Source: CAZEAC01 sp964510065 (GTDB lineage: Bacteria; Bdellovibrionota_C; UBA2361; CAIXSY01). From it: a stretch of 64,000 nt of DNA. The notes under the pieces were generated by a model. That model searched no databases. It saw only the letters and a program-made list of their open reading frames with translations, and was not told the DNA's origin. Both the position numbers and the translations under genes were made by a program. This document shows, piece after piece, positions 34,421 to 45,200 of this stretch. The stretch is taken from contig CAZEAC010000021.1 of assembly GCA_964510065.1 (NCBI GenBank), positions 1 to 64,000 of the forward strand. Reading direction: 5' to 3'. Every line of letters begins with the position of its first letter. The first letter of the stretch is position 1.

Positions 34421-37400
34421 TTAATTGGCCGGGATATGCACCAATTTCATTTGCCCATAGGGAGGCACCTGCGCCGAGAAAACCTGACCGCCAATCCGAT
34501 AGAATCCGTGGTAGAATGTTCCCGTTGTATGCGCGAGCTCGGTACTTTGCCCTGAACTGATTGAGTAGCGCCGAAGCGCTTGAAAGCGGCCCTGCCCAGA
34601 ATCTTGACCAGCCGAGTAAAAAGCGGGGGTAAACTCATCAAGATAATAAACTGTGGGACCAGTCACCACTTCAGTTATGGCGGCACGTGGCGGCTGGGCT
34701 ATCGCGATGTCTTCTAGCAAGCGCATGGCTTTCCACTCATCCATTGTTGTGATTGGGAGCGAGGTTCTGGCCGCAATTGAAAATAGTCTTAATTCAAATA
34801 TTCCGGCGCCAGGTGTCTGCTCGGCCAAATACAGCGCATAATATTTACTAAGGTCGACAAGATAAGTTCTCGCATTGGTCCCGGAAATCTGCCAAGACTC
34901 GAATGGAATCCTGTTTTCGCTCCCTGGAGTGAGATACTTTGAAAAAGTCTTACCTGCGACCACGTTGTAGCGACGAAGGGTTACTGGTCCCGACGCCGTG
35001 CCCGGACAGGGATAATCAAGGATACCAATATAGATATCGTTACTGATCGGCTGTCCGAAACATCTATTCACGTCTGAATTTTCAAATTTCGCAAAAGCCG
35101 CCGGCGCATCTTCTCGCGCATACCAGCTGCTAATAGCTGCCTCATCGCCACCCGGCGCGCGGAAGAAGCTGAACCCTCGGAGCTGGTTCATTCGAAAATC
35201 CGAGAGCAAGTCATCGCCGAAGAGAGGAAATCCCACAAGCGAAGTGGCCGAGGTGTCCGGTTGATAGCTCGCGCCTTGCAAATAGTCTAGACTTCCGACA
35301 CTCGCGACGCGCGTGCGAGCCCCCTCAGTACCTTCGTTTTCCACGCGAAGTACGCCAAGTCTTCCCGGTGATGTCGGGAAATAGAAATACTGAAAAAAGC
35401 TGTAATCTTCGGGATCGCTTGTAAGCGGCCCGAAAAGTGCATCTTCCTCGCGTCCAAGCGAAATCATCTCATTATTCTGAAGCCCTCCCGAGCCATTATA
35501 AAACAGTCGATCTACACGCACGGTGTAGCGCCCCCAAAATCCACCGATTTCAGTTGGCGTGAATACATCGTTAGTCACAAGTATATGGTCGGTAGCTAGC
35601 TGTACTCCGTACGGATACATAATCGATGTACGTCCATCCGCACCGAGCTCCTCTCGTTCGAGATTCCAGGCAGTAGTAAATTGCGGCGATTTAATTTCGA
35701 ATTCACGCGTTTCAGTTGTCGATACATTTGCACGGTTAGTCGTAACTAAACGAACAAGGTAGCGCCCTGACGGGTACAATCCAGAATTGAACGAGAAGCG
35801 TGGCGTCACTGTGTCGACCGCACGAGTGCTGATGCCCGTAACTCGAACGTTATCAACCATGCGTATAAAATCGATTGAATAGGTACTCAAGTTTCGGCCT
35901 GAAAGGCTAAATTCAAACTGACGAGTCGCCCCTTGTGGAATTGTAACAAAGAGCTCTGGCGACGTAATACGCGAAACCGGTGCCGGGACTCGCGAGCCCA
36001 TACGCATACGATATGCCGCATTAATAGCTGCGGTAAAATCGGGCAATCCGGCACCTGAGATACCATCGCTTCCCGCAACATAGCGGTCTTGCGCAGTCGT
36101 TGTAATTGTCGATCGTACTTGATCAGGATTCAAAGTTGGCGCCGTCGCCACAACCAGCGCGGCTAAGCCTGAAACAAAAGGGGCCGCCATTGAGGTGCCG
36201 TTCCACTTCGCATAATAATCTGATGGACTGTCACACTCCTCGGGTGGGACATCGATATTTGGACAGGATATCGTTGACCAGATATCAACTCCTGGAGCGG
36301 TCAGATCAACCGCCGATCCAAATTCCGAGAACTCTGCTTTCCAAAGCAATAGTCGCGGCACATTATTAACGTCAGGGTAATAACTGATTGCTGAGGCTGA
36401 TACCGTGATATTCTCGTCGTGTTTGGCAAAGACACCAAGCGCTGTGTCGACAGACGAATTCCCCGCGGCAAATACAACAACCACACCGAGGGCGCGTGCG
36501 TAGCGTACGGCGTCGAGAATCTCATAATCTACATAGTCAGGCTCGTAGATACTTCCCCATGAGTTATTAATCACATCCGCACCGTTGTTCGCCGCATATA
36601 CTATGCTCGCAGCAAGCCAAGAACTTAGTCCCGATCCTCCATTGGAGAGTCCTTTCACCGGCATAATAATTGCTTGCCGCGCCACGCCTTGGACTCCCGA
36701 GCTTTTTACTTTCTGCCCAGCAATTATGCCCGCGACATGCGTGCCATGCCCGAATTGATCGTCTGTATCCCAAGGAATATTTGGAGAAAGACACTCGCTT
36801 CCTCCAAACGAATCTAAATCGCAGCTAAAGTTCGCGCCGTAATAGTCGTCGACCACACCGTTATTATCATCGTCGATGGCATTGCCCGGTACTTCCGCAG
36901 TGTTCTCCCAAATCGCTCCGACAAGATCGGGATGGTCGTGGTAGACACCAGTATCGACAACCGCGACTATCGGGCGTCGAGTTATCTTGGCGGCGACATC
37001 AGTTGGGATGCGCAGGCTCGCGAGGTAACTCTGGTCGAGGGGTGGCTCGCTTCCGGGTGATGGAGCTGGTGCCACCGCTCGCGGCGCGGGAGTTGTCTTC
37101 GGGAGAATCTGTTTTATACGGATGAGTGGCTGGCCCTGTTCAATAAGGTTTGCGCTCTTAAGCTGGCTCTGGGCAGTCCGTGCTCGATCCGCCGATGTGA
37201 AATGTACATGCCAGGTGCGGTCCATTCTGTCAGTCGGAGCATTTCCAATTCCGCGCGCGGTTCGCTCGGCAAATCGTGTCTTGATACTTGTCAGTCTCTG
37301 GGTGAGAGGTCGTTGCGCTAGCTCTTGTGAAAAGCTGCTTAAGCTTAGTGGCCTTGCATCAAAACTTCGACTGATTGCCCCATCGGCGACACCGGCATTT

Positions 37401-37681
37401 TGAAGGATAGTTAGAATTGCTGACGCGCTCGCAGACGGCTGAAAAGTAAAGCTGCGATCGAGATCAACAAGCGGCATTTTTGCATCTCTGTGCGGGGCGC
37501 TCAAGCTTGGTGTAGGTGTCGGCGTCAAGCTCGGAGTGACTGTTGGAGTGCTCGTCGACCAGAAGCTTGGGCTGACCAAGGGCTGCGCAGTAGGTGCAGG
37601 GGTTTGCCCAAACGCAGGCGGGCGATAGAAAGCGATCGCTAAAGTGAGACAGGTGGCCAACAGGTTTTTCGTTTTGCGCAT
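34421..37681 (-). CDS. Secreted subtilisin-like serine protease (S8)
   Basis: 1086 residues: a signal peptide (NLLATCLTLAIAFYRPPAFGQ), a Pro/Thr linker, an inhibitor-like propeptide, then the peptidase S8 domain with Asp near 241 (VAVVDTGVYHDHPD), His near 316 (FGHGTHVAGI) and Ser near 497 (NGTSMAAPF). All three catalytic residues are present, so it should be active. The following about 500 residues are a beta-rich C-terminal region without a family I can name, probably for adhesion or substrate binding. The ATG at 37681 follows GGGGGAG at ideal spacing; the frame extends 48 codons upstream without a good site. Likely released outside the cell. Confidence 0.93.
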   Translation of the reverse strand: MRKTKNLLATCLTLAIAFYRPPAFGQTPAPTAQPLVSPSFWSTSTPTVTPSLTPTPTPSLSAPHRDAKMPLVDLDRSFTFQPSASASAILTILQNAGVADGAISRSFDARPLSLSSFSQELAQRPLTQRLTSIKTRFAERTARGIGNAPTDRMDRTWHVHFTSADRARTAQSQLKSANLIEQGQPLIRIKQILPKTTPAPRAVAPAPSPGSEPPLDQSYLASLRIPTDVAAKITRRPIVAVVDTGVYHDHPDLVGAIWENTAEVPGNAIDDDNNGVVDDYYGANFSCDLDSFGGSECLSPNIPWDTDDQFGHGTHVAGIIAGQKVKSSGVQGVARQAIIMPVKGLSNGGSGLSSWLAASIVYAANNGADVINNSWGSIYEPDYVDYEILDAVRYARALGVVVVFAAGNSSVDTALGVFAKHDENITVSASAISYYPDVNNVPRLLLWKAEFSEFGSAVDLTAPGVDIWSTISCPNIDVPPEECDSPSDYYAKWNGTSMAAPFVSGLAALVVATAPTLNPDQVRSTITTTAQDRYVAGSDGISGAGLPDFTAAINAAYRMRMGSRVPAPVSRITSPELFVTIPQGATRQFEFSLSGRNLSTYSIDFIRMVDNVRVTGISTRAVDTVTPRFSFNSGLYPSGRYLVRLVTTNRANVSTTETREFEIKSPQFTTAWNLEREELGADGRTSIMYPYGVQLATDHILVTNDVFTPTEIGGFWGRYTVRVDRLFYNGSGGLQNNEMISLGREEDALFGPLTSDPEDYSFFQYFYFPTSPGRLGVLRVENEGTEGARTRVASVGSLDYLQGASYQPDTSATSLVGFPLFGDDLLSDFRMNQLRGFSFFRAPGGDEAAISSWYAREDAPAAFAKFENSDVNRCFGQPISNDIYIGILDYPCPGTASGPVTLRRYNVVAGKTFSKYLTPGSENRIPFESWQISGTNARTYLVDLSKYYALYLAEQTPGAGIFELRLFSIAARTSLPITTMDEWKAMRLLEDIAIAQPPRAAITEVVTGPTVYYLDEFTPAFYSAGQDSGQGRFQALRRYSISSGQSTELAHTTGTFYHGFYRIGGQVFSAQVPPYGQMKLVHIPAN

Positions 37682-38166
37682 ACACTCCCCCCAACCTAAT
37701 ACGACGACCACCAAACTTAATAACTTGAGGTCGATAAAACCGGCGAAAGTCCGCTGTCTAGAGCGTGTTTCGAGCTTTTCTCCTGCTGCAAGGTCCCTCT
37801 GCTCATCCCCTGTTCGTTTTCTCATGGCGGAGACCGCGCTAAAAAACCTACGATCTGCAATATAAATCCAATATATTTATTGATTTCAAACAGCTACTTA
37901 GAGTGATTTTAGATGGGCAAATAGTCTCTCGCTATGTTCTTAGCCGGCGAAAGTTGCCTAGGGTTGATCAATTTTCTAATCTCCTCTGTACAACTTATCA
38001 CGGTAGAATGGCAAAGAGGTTCTCGCGCAACTCGCCGGGGCTCAACGCAAGCGATGACTTGAAAACAAAATTCACGTCATCGTTTGCATGCACAGACAAG
38101 GTTATCTGAGAACACTAATTGGTGTTGGTTAGATAATCCCTGAGGCATCGAATGATGTCATGAAAT
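37682..38166. other. Divergent intergenic region without a gene
   Basis: 485 bp between the subtilase gene and the plus-strand secreted-protein gene. It must hold both promoters. Short frames occur, but none has a ribosome binding site or a plausible protein. Confidence 0.45.
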
Positions 38167-38676
38167 ATGAAATGTTCGATTGCCGCCTCGGCGGTTTTGT
38201 TAGTGTTCGGGTATTGTTCCGGGCTTTATGCTCAAACCAATGCTCCCTTACCACCACCGGTAGTGCCACTTTTGGAGCAACCAACCTCTCCGGCTGCTCC
38301 TCAAATACCGGCTCAAGTCACACCGCCTGCCGAAGCATCACAGCCTCAGCCTGCTGCAACTGCGTCTGCAACCAATACGACGGTTACGAAGGCGGTGGTA
38401 AAAAAGCCCAAGCCGGCGTCGCCGCCGAGCTTTAAGATCGTGTGGGAGGATCCGCCGAAGAACTACATGCCGCTCACAACGCGCAAAGGAACAGCGGTGA
38501 AGGTCCCCTATGCGGTTGGCAAGGGTGGAAAGAAGACCCTACTCTTTTATCGCTGGGGCGCCTGGGAACTCGCAACCAATAAAGAGCAGGAGTTACGGGC
38601 AATCGCTGATCAGCATGTGAAGGCTCAAGACCGGGAGGATGGGCGCGTCTCAATGAAAAAGACCGTCAAGAAATAA
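38167..38676 (+). CDS. Proline-rich secreted or periplasmic protein
   Basis: 169 residues: signal peptide (SIAASAVLLVFGYCSGLYAQ), a Pro/Ala/Gln/Thr-rich linker to about residue 80, then a basic C-terminal domain (FKIVWEDPPKNYMPLTTRKG and LLFYRWGAWELATNKEQELR). The linker could span the periplasm or peptidoglycan. No known family. A strong terminator follows. Confidence 0.7.
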   Translation: MKCSIAASAVLLVFGYCSGLYAQTNAPLPPPVVPLLEQPTSPAAPQIPAQVTPPAEASQPQPAATASATNTTVTKAVVKKPKPASPPSFKIVWEDPPKNYMPLTTRKGTAVKVPYAVGKGGKKTLLFYRWGAWELATNKEQELRAIADQHVKAQDREDGRVSMKKTVKK

Positions 38677-38690
38677 TCGGTCAAATCAGA

Positions 38691-38735
38691 CGAGCGTCCC
38701 TGCGACAATCGAGTCGCAGGGCGCTCGGCCATTTT
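38691..38735 (+). terminator. Rho-independent terminator
   Basis: CGAGCG-T-CCCTGCGAC pairs with GTCGCAGGG-CGCTCG (15 pairs with one bulged T) around a 6-nt loop, followed by GGCCATTTTTAT. It lies 14 bp after the stop of the preceding gene. Confidence 0.85.
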
Positions 38736-38814
38736 TATAGAAGGTTATCAGCCATTCACCGTGTATAACTAATCTCGCCCTCCGTGAGCGAAACATCCGT
38801 AACTGTATCTGTAC

Positions 38815-41800
38815 CTACTGAACTCTCAAATTCGTCGGCCCACCCGGCGTCAAGTCTGCAACGGGAAGGAGTATCAATTTCCTGATTTCTTGTGCGCTCA
38901 GCGCACGGCGATAGATACGGAGATCATTCATAAGCCCATTAAACCCATTGCCAATGATGAACTTGCCTCCGCCATAGTTAATTTCATTGCTATTGATATG
39001 TAGCGAACCGGCTGCCTCACCATTATTATAAAAAGTAGCGTCACCATCCGCGGTAATGACCAAGCACAAATGATTCCATACATTGCCTGGAACAAATCCC
39101 GTCGAGCGCAAAGAGCTAATTCCGTTGTAAAAATCCATGCTGAATTTGTCATTCCCAAAAATAGTATTATTATTTGCGCTTACCGCCATGTTGAAATGCA
39201 GCGTATGATACAGTTTTTCATCAATATAATTCATCGCGCCGGCACGAGACATCCAGACACATCCAGTGAGCGGATAGACCCCAATATTGTTGTTAGCCTC
39301 AATCTTAGTCGTCCCTCTAAACAATAATACCTTGATGCCGTCTTCGCGAGCGCCCCATTGAGGAGCATTTCCATCGGTAGTTATTATAGCTCCATCATTC
39401 TTGCTTGCTGATGAATCATGAACGACGCTACCCGAGCCGTCGTTTAACATCCAAAAATTAATCAAGTTTGGATCATTGTTCAGCGTCATTTGTTGAACTG
39501 CAACCGCTTGTGACTCGGCGCCCAGCTCATCCACAACTTTCGCTGAAAGGGCAATAGATCCGCTTTGATTAGGCGTCCAATCGACATTCAAAACCCAGCG
39601 GGTAGTTCCCGAATCGTTTACTGGCGTACTCAGCCTTACCTGCTCAGCTGGAACCAAACTACCCTGCACAAAAAGTTTCACTCCGCTCACTCGCCGTTCA
39701 TCGGTTGAGTCCAATGAAATACTAAGCGATTGTCCAGCCACAACGGCGCTTAATACGCTCGTCGTGAGCGCTCGCTGAAGTGCCGGAGGCTGGTTCACTG
39801 TAGTACATCGAACATTAGCGCCAGCTTCATCGCCCTGACACGACCACTCGTAGCTCGTTGCTGTTGTGCTCTTTGCGTTCGGGGCTCCATACTCACAGGT
39901 ATATATTGCCGTCCCACATTTTCCATCTTTATTCGATTTTTTGAGACTACAATTTGCTGTCGCAAACCCCGCAACCGGAGGCGTACAGCTCCAATAATAA
40001 TGCGTGGCAGTCGAAGATGGAGTCGCCAACGTTCCGGTATCGCATTGATTTGCGGCATCTCCGCAGTTACCTCTACTCGCGTAGCGCTCACCAGCAGGAA
40101 TTGCCGATATATCTATATTCGGTGTAATGGGATCAAACGCCGGCCATGGCTTCCCGGCTGGCCAATACGTCGGTCTTTGAGATCGAAACATACTGAGAGG
40201 CAGTGTTCCAGTAATGACCTCGCCCGAGTAAACTTTTCCACCGCCCTGTGCATTCACCATGTAGTTCGCTTTTAGAATTGTCGTCGCGTCCACATCGAGA
40301 TCAAATTCCTGAAAGCCTTCGGATCGCGGCCAAATTCCGACATTCACCACTCCCGGTGGCACTACGCCAGTGATGTATACCTTACTGTTATCAACATCGT
40401 AGGCTACGACATTACCAACTACAAGAGTTGCAGGATCACCCCAATCAACTCCAAAGACCGACTGACACGTCGATCGATTGTTAATGTCTTTAATATTAAA
40501 CTGAAAGCAAAGGCTCTGAGCGTAACTGAAGAGCCGCTGATTATTGGTGGGATCGCTAATAATCACAGAAAAATACGGAACTGTTTTCCCATCTGAGTCC
40601 ACATAGCTCCCAGTTTGTCCGGTAACAGTTCCAGTCACTTTTGCGCCGCTAGTAGTGGGATTAGAAGTTGGATCCCAATCCTTCCAATAACGACCCTTGC
40701 TTGGCTGCACATCGCCCTGATAGTTGAGGTTACCGATATTAGGTCGGCCAAAATTATAAGAGGGGTGCCCACGTTCAAGCATGGTGATTATCTCAGCTGC
40801 GTTGGCCTGGTAAGGCCCTGCGCGCACTGCTGAAGAAATCGCATCAAGATTGGCCATCGGATACTGCGCACACTGCGGGAAGCCTTCGGGGCAGAGTGTC
40901 GTGTGATTTTGGCTTAACAACCAATCATAGCTCGCGTCGCCAAGACTCTCTCCAAGCACGCTGCGAAAGAGAAAGCGATGAATCTGCCCATTTCCGTAGT
41001 CCGCAGCGCCGCTTGGCGTGTGCAGGATATTTCCAACTATGTTGAAGTTTCGAGAGAATCGTTTATTGGCAATGAAAGACAACACTCGATTACGAAAAAT
41101 CGTCTCATCAGATTCACCTCCGAAGTATCCATCCGAGTGGAAACCATCTGTCACGTTGCCTTCGAAAAGATTAAAGCTGTTATGCGGGCCATGATTAGTA
41201 TTGAGAGCCCCGCCGAGAACCACGTTGTGGGCGATCACATTTCCCATATCAGTGAAATTGAGTTCCATTCCTGGAAAGAGCTTAAGCACAATGTTGTCCT
41301 CGACAAGGCAAGCCGAGTTGGTGTTCATTAGGATTCCGGCGCCGTTAGAAGTAAAATACTCCTTAGAGGTCGGGAGAAACTCGCTTTGTCGAACTTCACA
41401 GCTGATATTGTTAAATAGTTCGAGCGGATAGTTCTTAATTCCGCCTTTTATGACTACATTACTCACCCAAGAACCGTATGTCCCGAGCAATACAATTCCA
41501 ATCGGAGGGTTATTCTCCGCACTCGTGCCGTCGAGCGTGAAATCCTCAAAACCGGAGCCAACTGTCGGCGTAAGGACATTTCCGTAACGAAGCAGGGAAG
41601 TGCTTGCGTAATTCATCATTAATGCAGGCTTAATGGTAACCGTTTTTGCGTTCCTATCGATTGCCTCGATGGTCGCCAACTGATAGCGAATTCCCCTAAA
41701 TCCGGTAACGCTTATCACAGGCAGCGCAAAGTCGTTTCGAGCTGTCAATTCCACCTGATCGCCTACGTCGAGCGGCGCGGTGTCACTCAGAGTGAGCTGC

Positions 41801-42303
41801 GTGCTGCCTTTCTGTAACCCGCCTGTAATTGCAAGTGTGCCCTGTGTTCCGGCGTTTCCGATATATCCGGCGATTGATAGACATGCGTTACTCGATGAGC
41901 ATTGGATGACTGTCTGTCCTACGCCCTTTCCCCTGAGCGTGCGCCGATGATGGTCTTTACCCATTCCAACGACAGAGCTAATTTTATAATTACCAGTCTG
42001 CAACTCGATAATTGTTCCGTCTGAAACTGATTTAATCAGATTATTGAGTGGGAGCGCATCGTCGCCTCCGCTTGGCGCGGGCGCCTGTACAACCACTCTG
42101 CCAGCATTTCGGTTTGCAAAGCCGCCCGGAATACCGACTACGAGTTTGCCGGCGGTGCTCGCGAGGGGGTCGTCAGAGGCAACCCATGGAACAACTCGCG
42201 CTGGTGGAAGGGTGTACTCCTGGCCACTCGAAGCAGGAAGAAAAGCGAACTGCGAAAGTGACGCAGTGACAAGCGCGAAGCGAATTGAGTGTCCTATTTT
42301 CAT
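38815..42303 (-). CDS. Giant secreted beta-helix protein with Cys-rich repeats and LamG domain
   Basis: 1162 residues. Signal peptide (ALVTASLSQFAFLPASSGQ), then a right-handed parallel beta-helix of the pectate-lyase-like type (for example GTIIELQTGNYKISSVVGMG, VSNVVIKGG, CEVRQSEFLP, CLVEDNIVLK). Near residue 720 two Cys-rich repeats follow the pattern C-G-x(4-6)-C-x-G...W-S-C...C. An Ig-like stretch and a C-terminal LamG/concanavalin-like domain (FWMLNDGSGSVVHDSSASKND through NDLRIYRRALSAQEIRKL) complete it. The layout suggests binding to, or cutting of, extracellular polysaccharide. Whether the helix is a lyase or only adhesive cannot be decided here. Confidence 0.85.
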   Translation of the reverse strand: MKIGHSIRFALVTASLSQFAFLPASSGQEYTLPPARVVPWVASDDPLASTAGKLVVGIPGGFANRNAGRVVVQAPAPSGGDDALPLNNLIKSVSDGTIIELQTGNYKISSVVGMGKDHHRRTLRGKGVGQTVIQCSSSNACLSIAGYIGNAGTQGTLAITGGLQKGSTQLTLSDTAPLDVGDQVELTARNDFALPVISVTGFRGIRYQLATIEAIDRNAKTVTIKPALMMNYASTSLLRYGNVLTPTVGSGFEDFTLDGTSAENNPPIGIVLLGTYGSWVSNVVIKGGIKNYPLELFNNISCEVRQSEFLPTSKEYFTSNGAGILMNTNSACLVEDNIVLKLFPGMELNFTDMGNVIAHNVVLGGALNTNHGPHNSFNLFEGNVTDGFHSDGYFGGESDETIFRNRVLSFIANKRFSRNFNIVGNILHTPSGAADYGNGQIHRFLFRSVLGESLGDASYDWLLSQNHTTLCPEGFPQCAQYPMANLDAISSAVRAGPYQANAAEIITMLERGHPSYNFGRPNIGNLNYQGDVQPSKGRYWKDWDPTSNPTTSGAKVTGTVTGQTGSYVDSDGKTVPYFSVIISDPTNNQRLFSYAQSLCFQFNIKDINNRSTCQSVFGVDWGDPATLVVGNVVAYDVDNSKVYITGVVPPGVVNVGIWPRSEGFQEFDLDVDATTILKANYMVNAQGGGKVYSGEVITGTLPLSMFRSQRPTYWPAGKPWPAFDPITPNIDISAIPAGERYASRGNCGDAANQCDTGTLATPSSTATHYYWSCTPPVAGFATANCSLKKSNKDGKCGTAIYTCEYGAPNAKSTTATSYEWSCQGDEAGANVRCTTVNQPPALQRALTTSVLSAVVAGQSLSISLDSTDERRVSGVKLFVQGSLVPAEQVRLSTPVNDSGTTRWVLNVDWTPNQSGSIALSAKVVDELGAESQAVAVQQMTLNNDPNLINFWMLNDGSGSVVHDSSASKNDGAIITTDGNAPQWGAREDGIKVLLFRGTTKIEANNNIGVYPLTGCVWMSRAGAMNYIDEKLYHTLHFNMAVSANNNTIFGNDKFSMDFYNGISSLRSTGFVPGNVWNHLCLVITADGDATFYNNGEAAGSLHINSNEINYGGGKFIIGNGFNGLMNDLRIYRRALSAQEIRKLILLPVADLTPGGPTNLRVQ

Positions 42304-42773
42304 CGAGATGAGTTTCTAATATTACCGGTAGCTTAGGCCCTAATTATGCTGCTCGCGCTCTCGTCGCAACTGCTTAGCTCTTAGATGCGGCTCGAAGACA
42401 TCGGCTTCAGCTATCCAACACTCTAAAGTCCTTGATAAAATCAAGGCTCTTTAATAGGCCGAGTGGGCTCAAAATGAATTTCTGTTGTCTAGACTCTTAC
42501 TCCAGACTTTCCGCGCGCGTTCTCTGAGTGAAACGGGCGCAGCAAATGAGGATGGCAGCTGTTTGGACCACGCGTACAAAGAAGTATTAAGTTGCAATGC
42601 ACCGCAAGGCGAGCGAATTCAAGCCTGACTGCACTGACATAAAGACGCTTAATATTGGCATACTATCGCTCGCAAGATTCTATCGAACGTCATTACTGAG
42701 AGGAAAGATCTTTTTGCTTACTCGAGCGATTTAGAGTGACTAGCCATAAACTCAAATTATTGGAGAACGTGTC
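42304..42773. other. Divergent intergenic region without a gene
   Basis: 470 bp between the beta-helix gene and the plus-strand gene that follows. It must hold both promoters. No open frame with a ribosome site, no repeat and no clear hairpin was seen. Confidence 0.45.
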
Positions 42774-43694
42774 ATGCAGTTAGAGGTGTCAGCACTCGAA
42801 GCGGTCGCCAAAAAGAGCACTACCACCAGTCTCGAAGAGCAAAATAGACGCGAAGGCGGCGCACGTCGATTGCTCGAGGGCTATGCACACGTAAGTGCGA
42901 AGATGTCACCATTCGAAAAGGCAGTGTCGAGCAATTCTATCTTATCCCAGTCAGCGAAGCTTCGCAGTGAGTGTGCCGCGGCGCGTACTGCTCGCGCGGT
43001 TCTTGCGCTATTTCCTGATGCAAAGATTTTTGATGCACACGCGGTAGGCGCGTATGTCAACGACGTTGGTTTGCCACGTCTTTGTCCCTTTCTCCTTTGG
43101 AAGCAAGAGAGCTATAAACCGTGCATCTCAGACTTCAGCTTTGCGTATGCTCCTCCTCGAACTATAGAAACCTGGGGCTCGGGCCTTACAAAGTGGTGCG
43201 CAGATTATACCGTCCGAAATGGCCGCGGAACAGAACCAAACGGCCACCACTATGATTATTCAAACGACCTCTCCACAAGCTTTTACAAGTCGGGAATATT
43301 CAACAAAACCAAGGCCGGTCTGCAGCAGTTTCTAAACTCTTTAATTGAAAAGAGAGACCCCGTGGTAAGCGAGTTGATCGGCACCGCCAGCGCCGATGTT
43401 CGCATCATTGCTGAGGCACGCCAGCCGGATGTGTTGTTTCCGCCCGACATTCGCGAGAAAGTCGAGCGCGCCAGAAAAAGCGGCGTAGTCCATGAACTCA
43501 CGCTCGTTAGTGAAGTACCAGAGTGGAAATTGAGTGTCGCGACACTCCAAAAGACGTACCCCGCTCCTCCGGTCAAAGATCCGCTGCTTATCGGCTTCGA
43601 CGGCCATCAGCACTGGCTTCTTGGCTTCTTTGATCTCACTCCGCTCGAAGACTGCGCTCGCGGAGAATTTACCGAAGACGTGGAAAAGGATTAA
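42774..43694 (+). CDS. Hypothetical protein
   Basis: 306 residues, no signal peptide and no membrane helix. GGAG lies 8 bases before the ATG. The N-terminal 25 residues are rich in Ala, Ser and Thr, like many T3SS export signals, but this is weak evidence. A central stretch has many aromatics and cysteines (LPRLCPFLLWKQESYKPCISDF, quoted in part) and the C-terminal half is acidic. No family recognised. Confidence 0.7.
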   Translation: MQLEVSALEAVAKKSTTTSLEEQNRREGGARRLLEGYAHVSAKMSPFEKAVSSNSILSQSAKLRSECAAARTARAVLALFPDAKIFDAHAVGAYVNDVGLPRLCPFLLWKQESYKPCISDFSFAYAPPRTIETWGSGLTKWCADYTVRNGRGTEPNGHHYDYSNDLSTSFYKSGIFNKTKAGLQQFLNSLIEKRDPVVSELIGTASADVRIIAEARQPDVLFPPDIREKVERARKSGVVHELTLVSEVPEWKLSVATLQKTYPAPPVKDPLLIGFDGHQHWLLGFFDLTPLEDCARGEFTEDVEKD

Positions 43695-43825
43695 TAAAAT
43701 TTAATAACCTTGGAAGGCACGAAAGGCACCTGCAGCTATTGGAAGCGGGCGCGCAGAGCCCATTGTGCCGCTGGACTTGAATCAGGACTCCAGCCAGCAA
43801 CGCTAAACAGGTCTCGCTGATAAGT

Positions 43826-43905
43826 AGTCTTTTCTTGGACACCCAAGGATCGTCATGCCGTATGGTGTTGATAACGTTACAATATCAATGAGTGAGGGGA
43901 TTTGA
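43826..43905 (+). pseudogene. Truncated copy of the leader and start region of the gene at 46196
   Basis: Bases 43826-43886 match 46167-46227 with 57 of 61 identical by eye; all four differences are A/G transitions. The match covers the leader, the ribosome binding site (AAGGA), the ATG and eleven codons. The copy then diverges and stops: MPYGVDNVTISMSEGI. It may be a broken gene copy, or a mobile leader cassette that can be joined to different bodies. Confidence 0.7.
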
Positions 43906-43966
43906 CCAGGGAGCCGATCCGGGTCGTCGCGATAACCACCATCAATATCGACCGCTCAGGAATTTC

Positions 43967-44866
43967 TTAGGCAATGTTTCGCTTCGCACACCAGGCTCCG
44001 ATACACACCAGCATGGCTCCGCACCAAAGGCCCACGCCAGGCGTGATTCCAAGATAGAGTGAGGTAAAGAGCGTTGATAATACTCCGGTAAAGTAGGATA
44101 GGGCGGCGACGAGGATTTGATTGCCACGGCGCATTGAAAGATCCCAGGAGAGATAAGCTATCGCGGCACCGACTCCGACATAGAGCGCTTCGCCGATTGC
44201 CGCAGGTGACCATTGAGGGTTGGCGGTTATGCACAATCCGATAAGTAGAAAGGCCGCACCTTCCATCAGCATAGCTACGATAACCATTAATACATTAACT
44301 CGGTCGGCAAATCGCGCCGAGAGATTTGAATAGACAGCCCACGAAAGTGCCGAAAGAAATATTATTAGGTAGGGCCAAGGATTGTCGCGAACGTGATCGC
44401 TTAGCTGTACAAAAGTAATTCCTCGCGCTTCAACGAGCGGAATGCACACACCGACAGCCGCGAGAAATACGCCCGCATAAAAGGCGGGACGAACTTTTCT
44501 GCCGACGATTGGAATTGCAAGCAGCAGGGTAAGAGAGGGCCAGAGGTAGTTTACGACGCCTACCTCGGCAATTTGCATTGAGGAAGTGGCAAGCGAGACT
44601 GCTATCCAAAACATCGCGTTATTTAGAATCAGAAAGAGTATGCATGGGGCTGCATATTTCCACTGAATCGATAACTTAAGCGCAGTGAGCTGACCACGAC
44701 ATGCGGCGACCATAAGTGAACATACACCTGCGAGCAGATATTCGGTGGCGGCGCCGTAATAGGGGCCGACTTTTTGCGCGAGACTGCCGGTAACTCCCAC
44801 CGAGGAGCTCCAGATCAAAATCGATATAAATCCAAGAACGGTGAAATATCTTTGCGATGAATTCAT
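43967..44866 (-). CDS. DMT-superfamily exporter (EamA; YddG-like)
   Basis: 299 residues with about ten membrane helices, the length and layout of EamA drug/metabolite exporters. The N terminus VLGFISILIWSSSVGVTGSL resembles YddG, an exporter of aromatic amino acids. Two EamA halves are visible; a conserved Pro/Trp helix appears as VVNYLWPSLTLLLAIP. The start is put at the ATG at 44866, where similarity begins; the frame is open for 63 more codons but that part has no membrane character. No neighbour points to a substrate. Confidence 0.87.
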   Translation of the reverse strand: MNSSQRYFTVLGFISILIWSSSVGVTGSLAQKVGPYYGAATEYLLAGVCSLMVAACRGQLTALKLSIQWKYAAPCILFLILNNAMFWIAVSLATSSMQIAEVGVVNYLWPSLTLLLAIPIVGRKVRPAFYAGVFLAAVGVCIPLVEARGITFVQLSDHVRDNPWPYLIIFLSALSWAVYSNLSARFADRVNVLMVIVAMLMEGAAFLLIGLCITANPQWSPAAIGEALYVGVGAAIAYLSWDLSMRRGNQILVAALSYFTGVLSTLFTSLYLGITPGVGLWCGAMLVCIGAWCAKRNIA

Positions 44867-45200
44867 CGTTGCTAGGATAATCGAAGATTGCTGTTCGGGC
44901 ACTCCGGTTTTATGTCCGATGATTTTAACACGGTAGGAAATCCAATTCCGCCGGGAGAAGTATGGGCAACATCGCCGAGTTAAGGTTGTTTGCTTAATTG
45001 AGAAGTCTCGCTTTATAAAAATTGTGCCGATACCGTGAGTGTCGACGCATGGCAAATCGAGAATATTGCAAGGAAGCGGCTGGCACGAGGAGTAGCAAAA
45101 TTAATCTTCATCGCCGATCCACACTTTGAGCACGGCAGCGGATTAACCTCAACGATGCGCTTGATACAGTCCGCCCGAAGCGCAGACGGAGTTCGCGGGG
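44867..45200. other. Intergenic region without a gene
   Basis: 334 bp between two minus-strand genes. It contains the 5' extension of the exporter frame, which I judge non-coding. No terminator or repeat stands out. Confidence 0.4.
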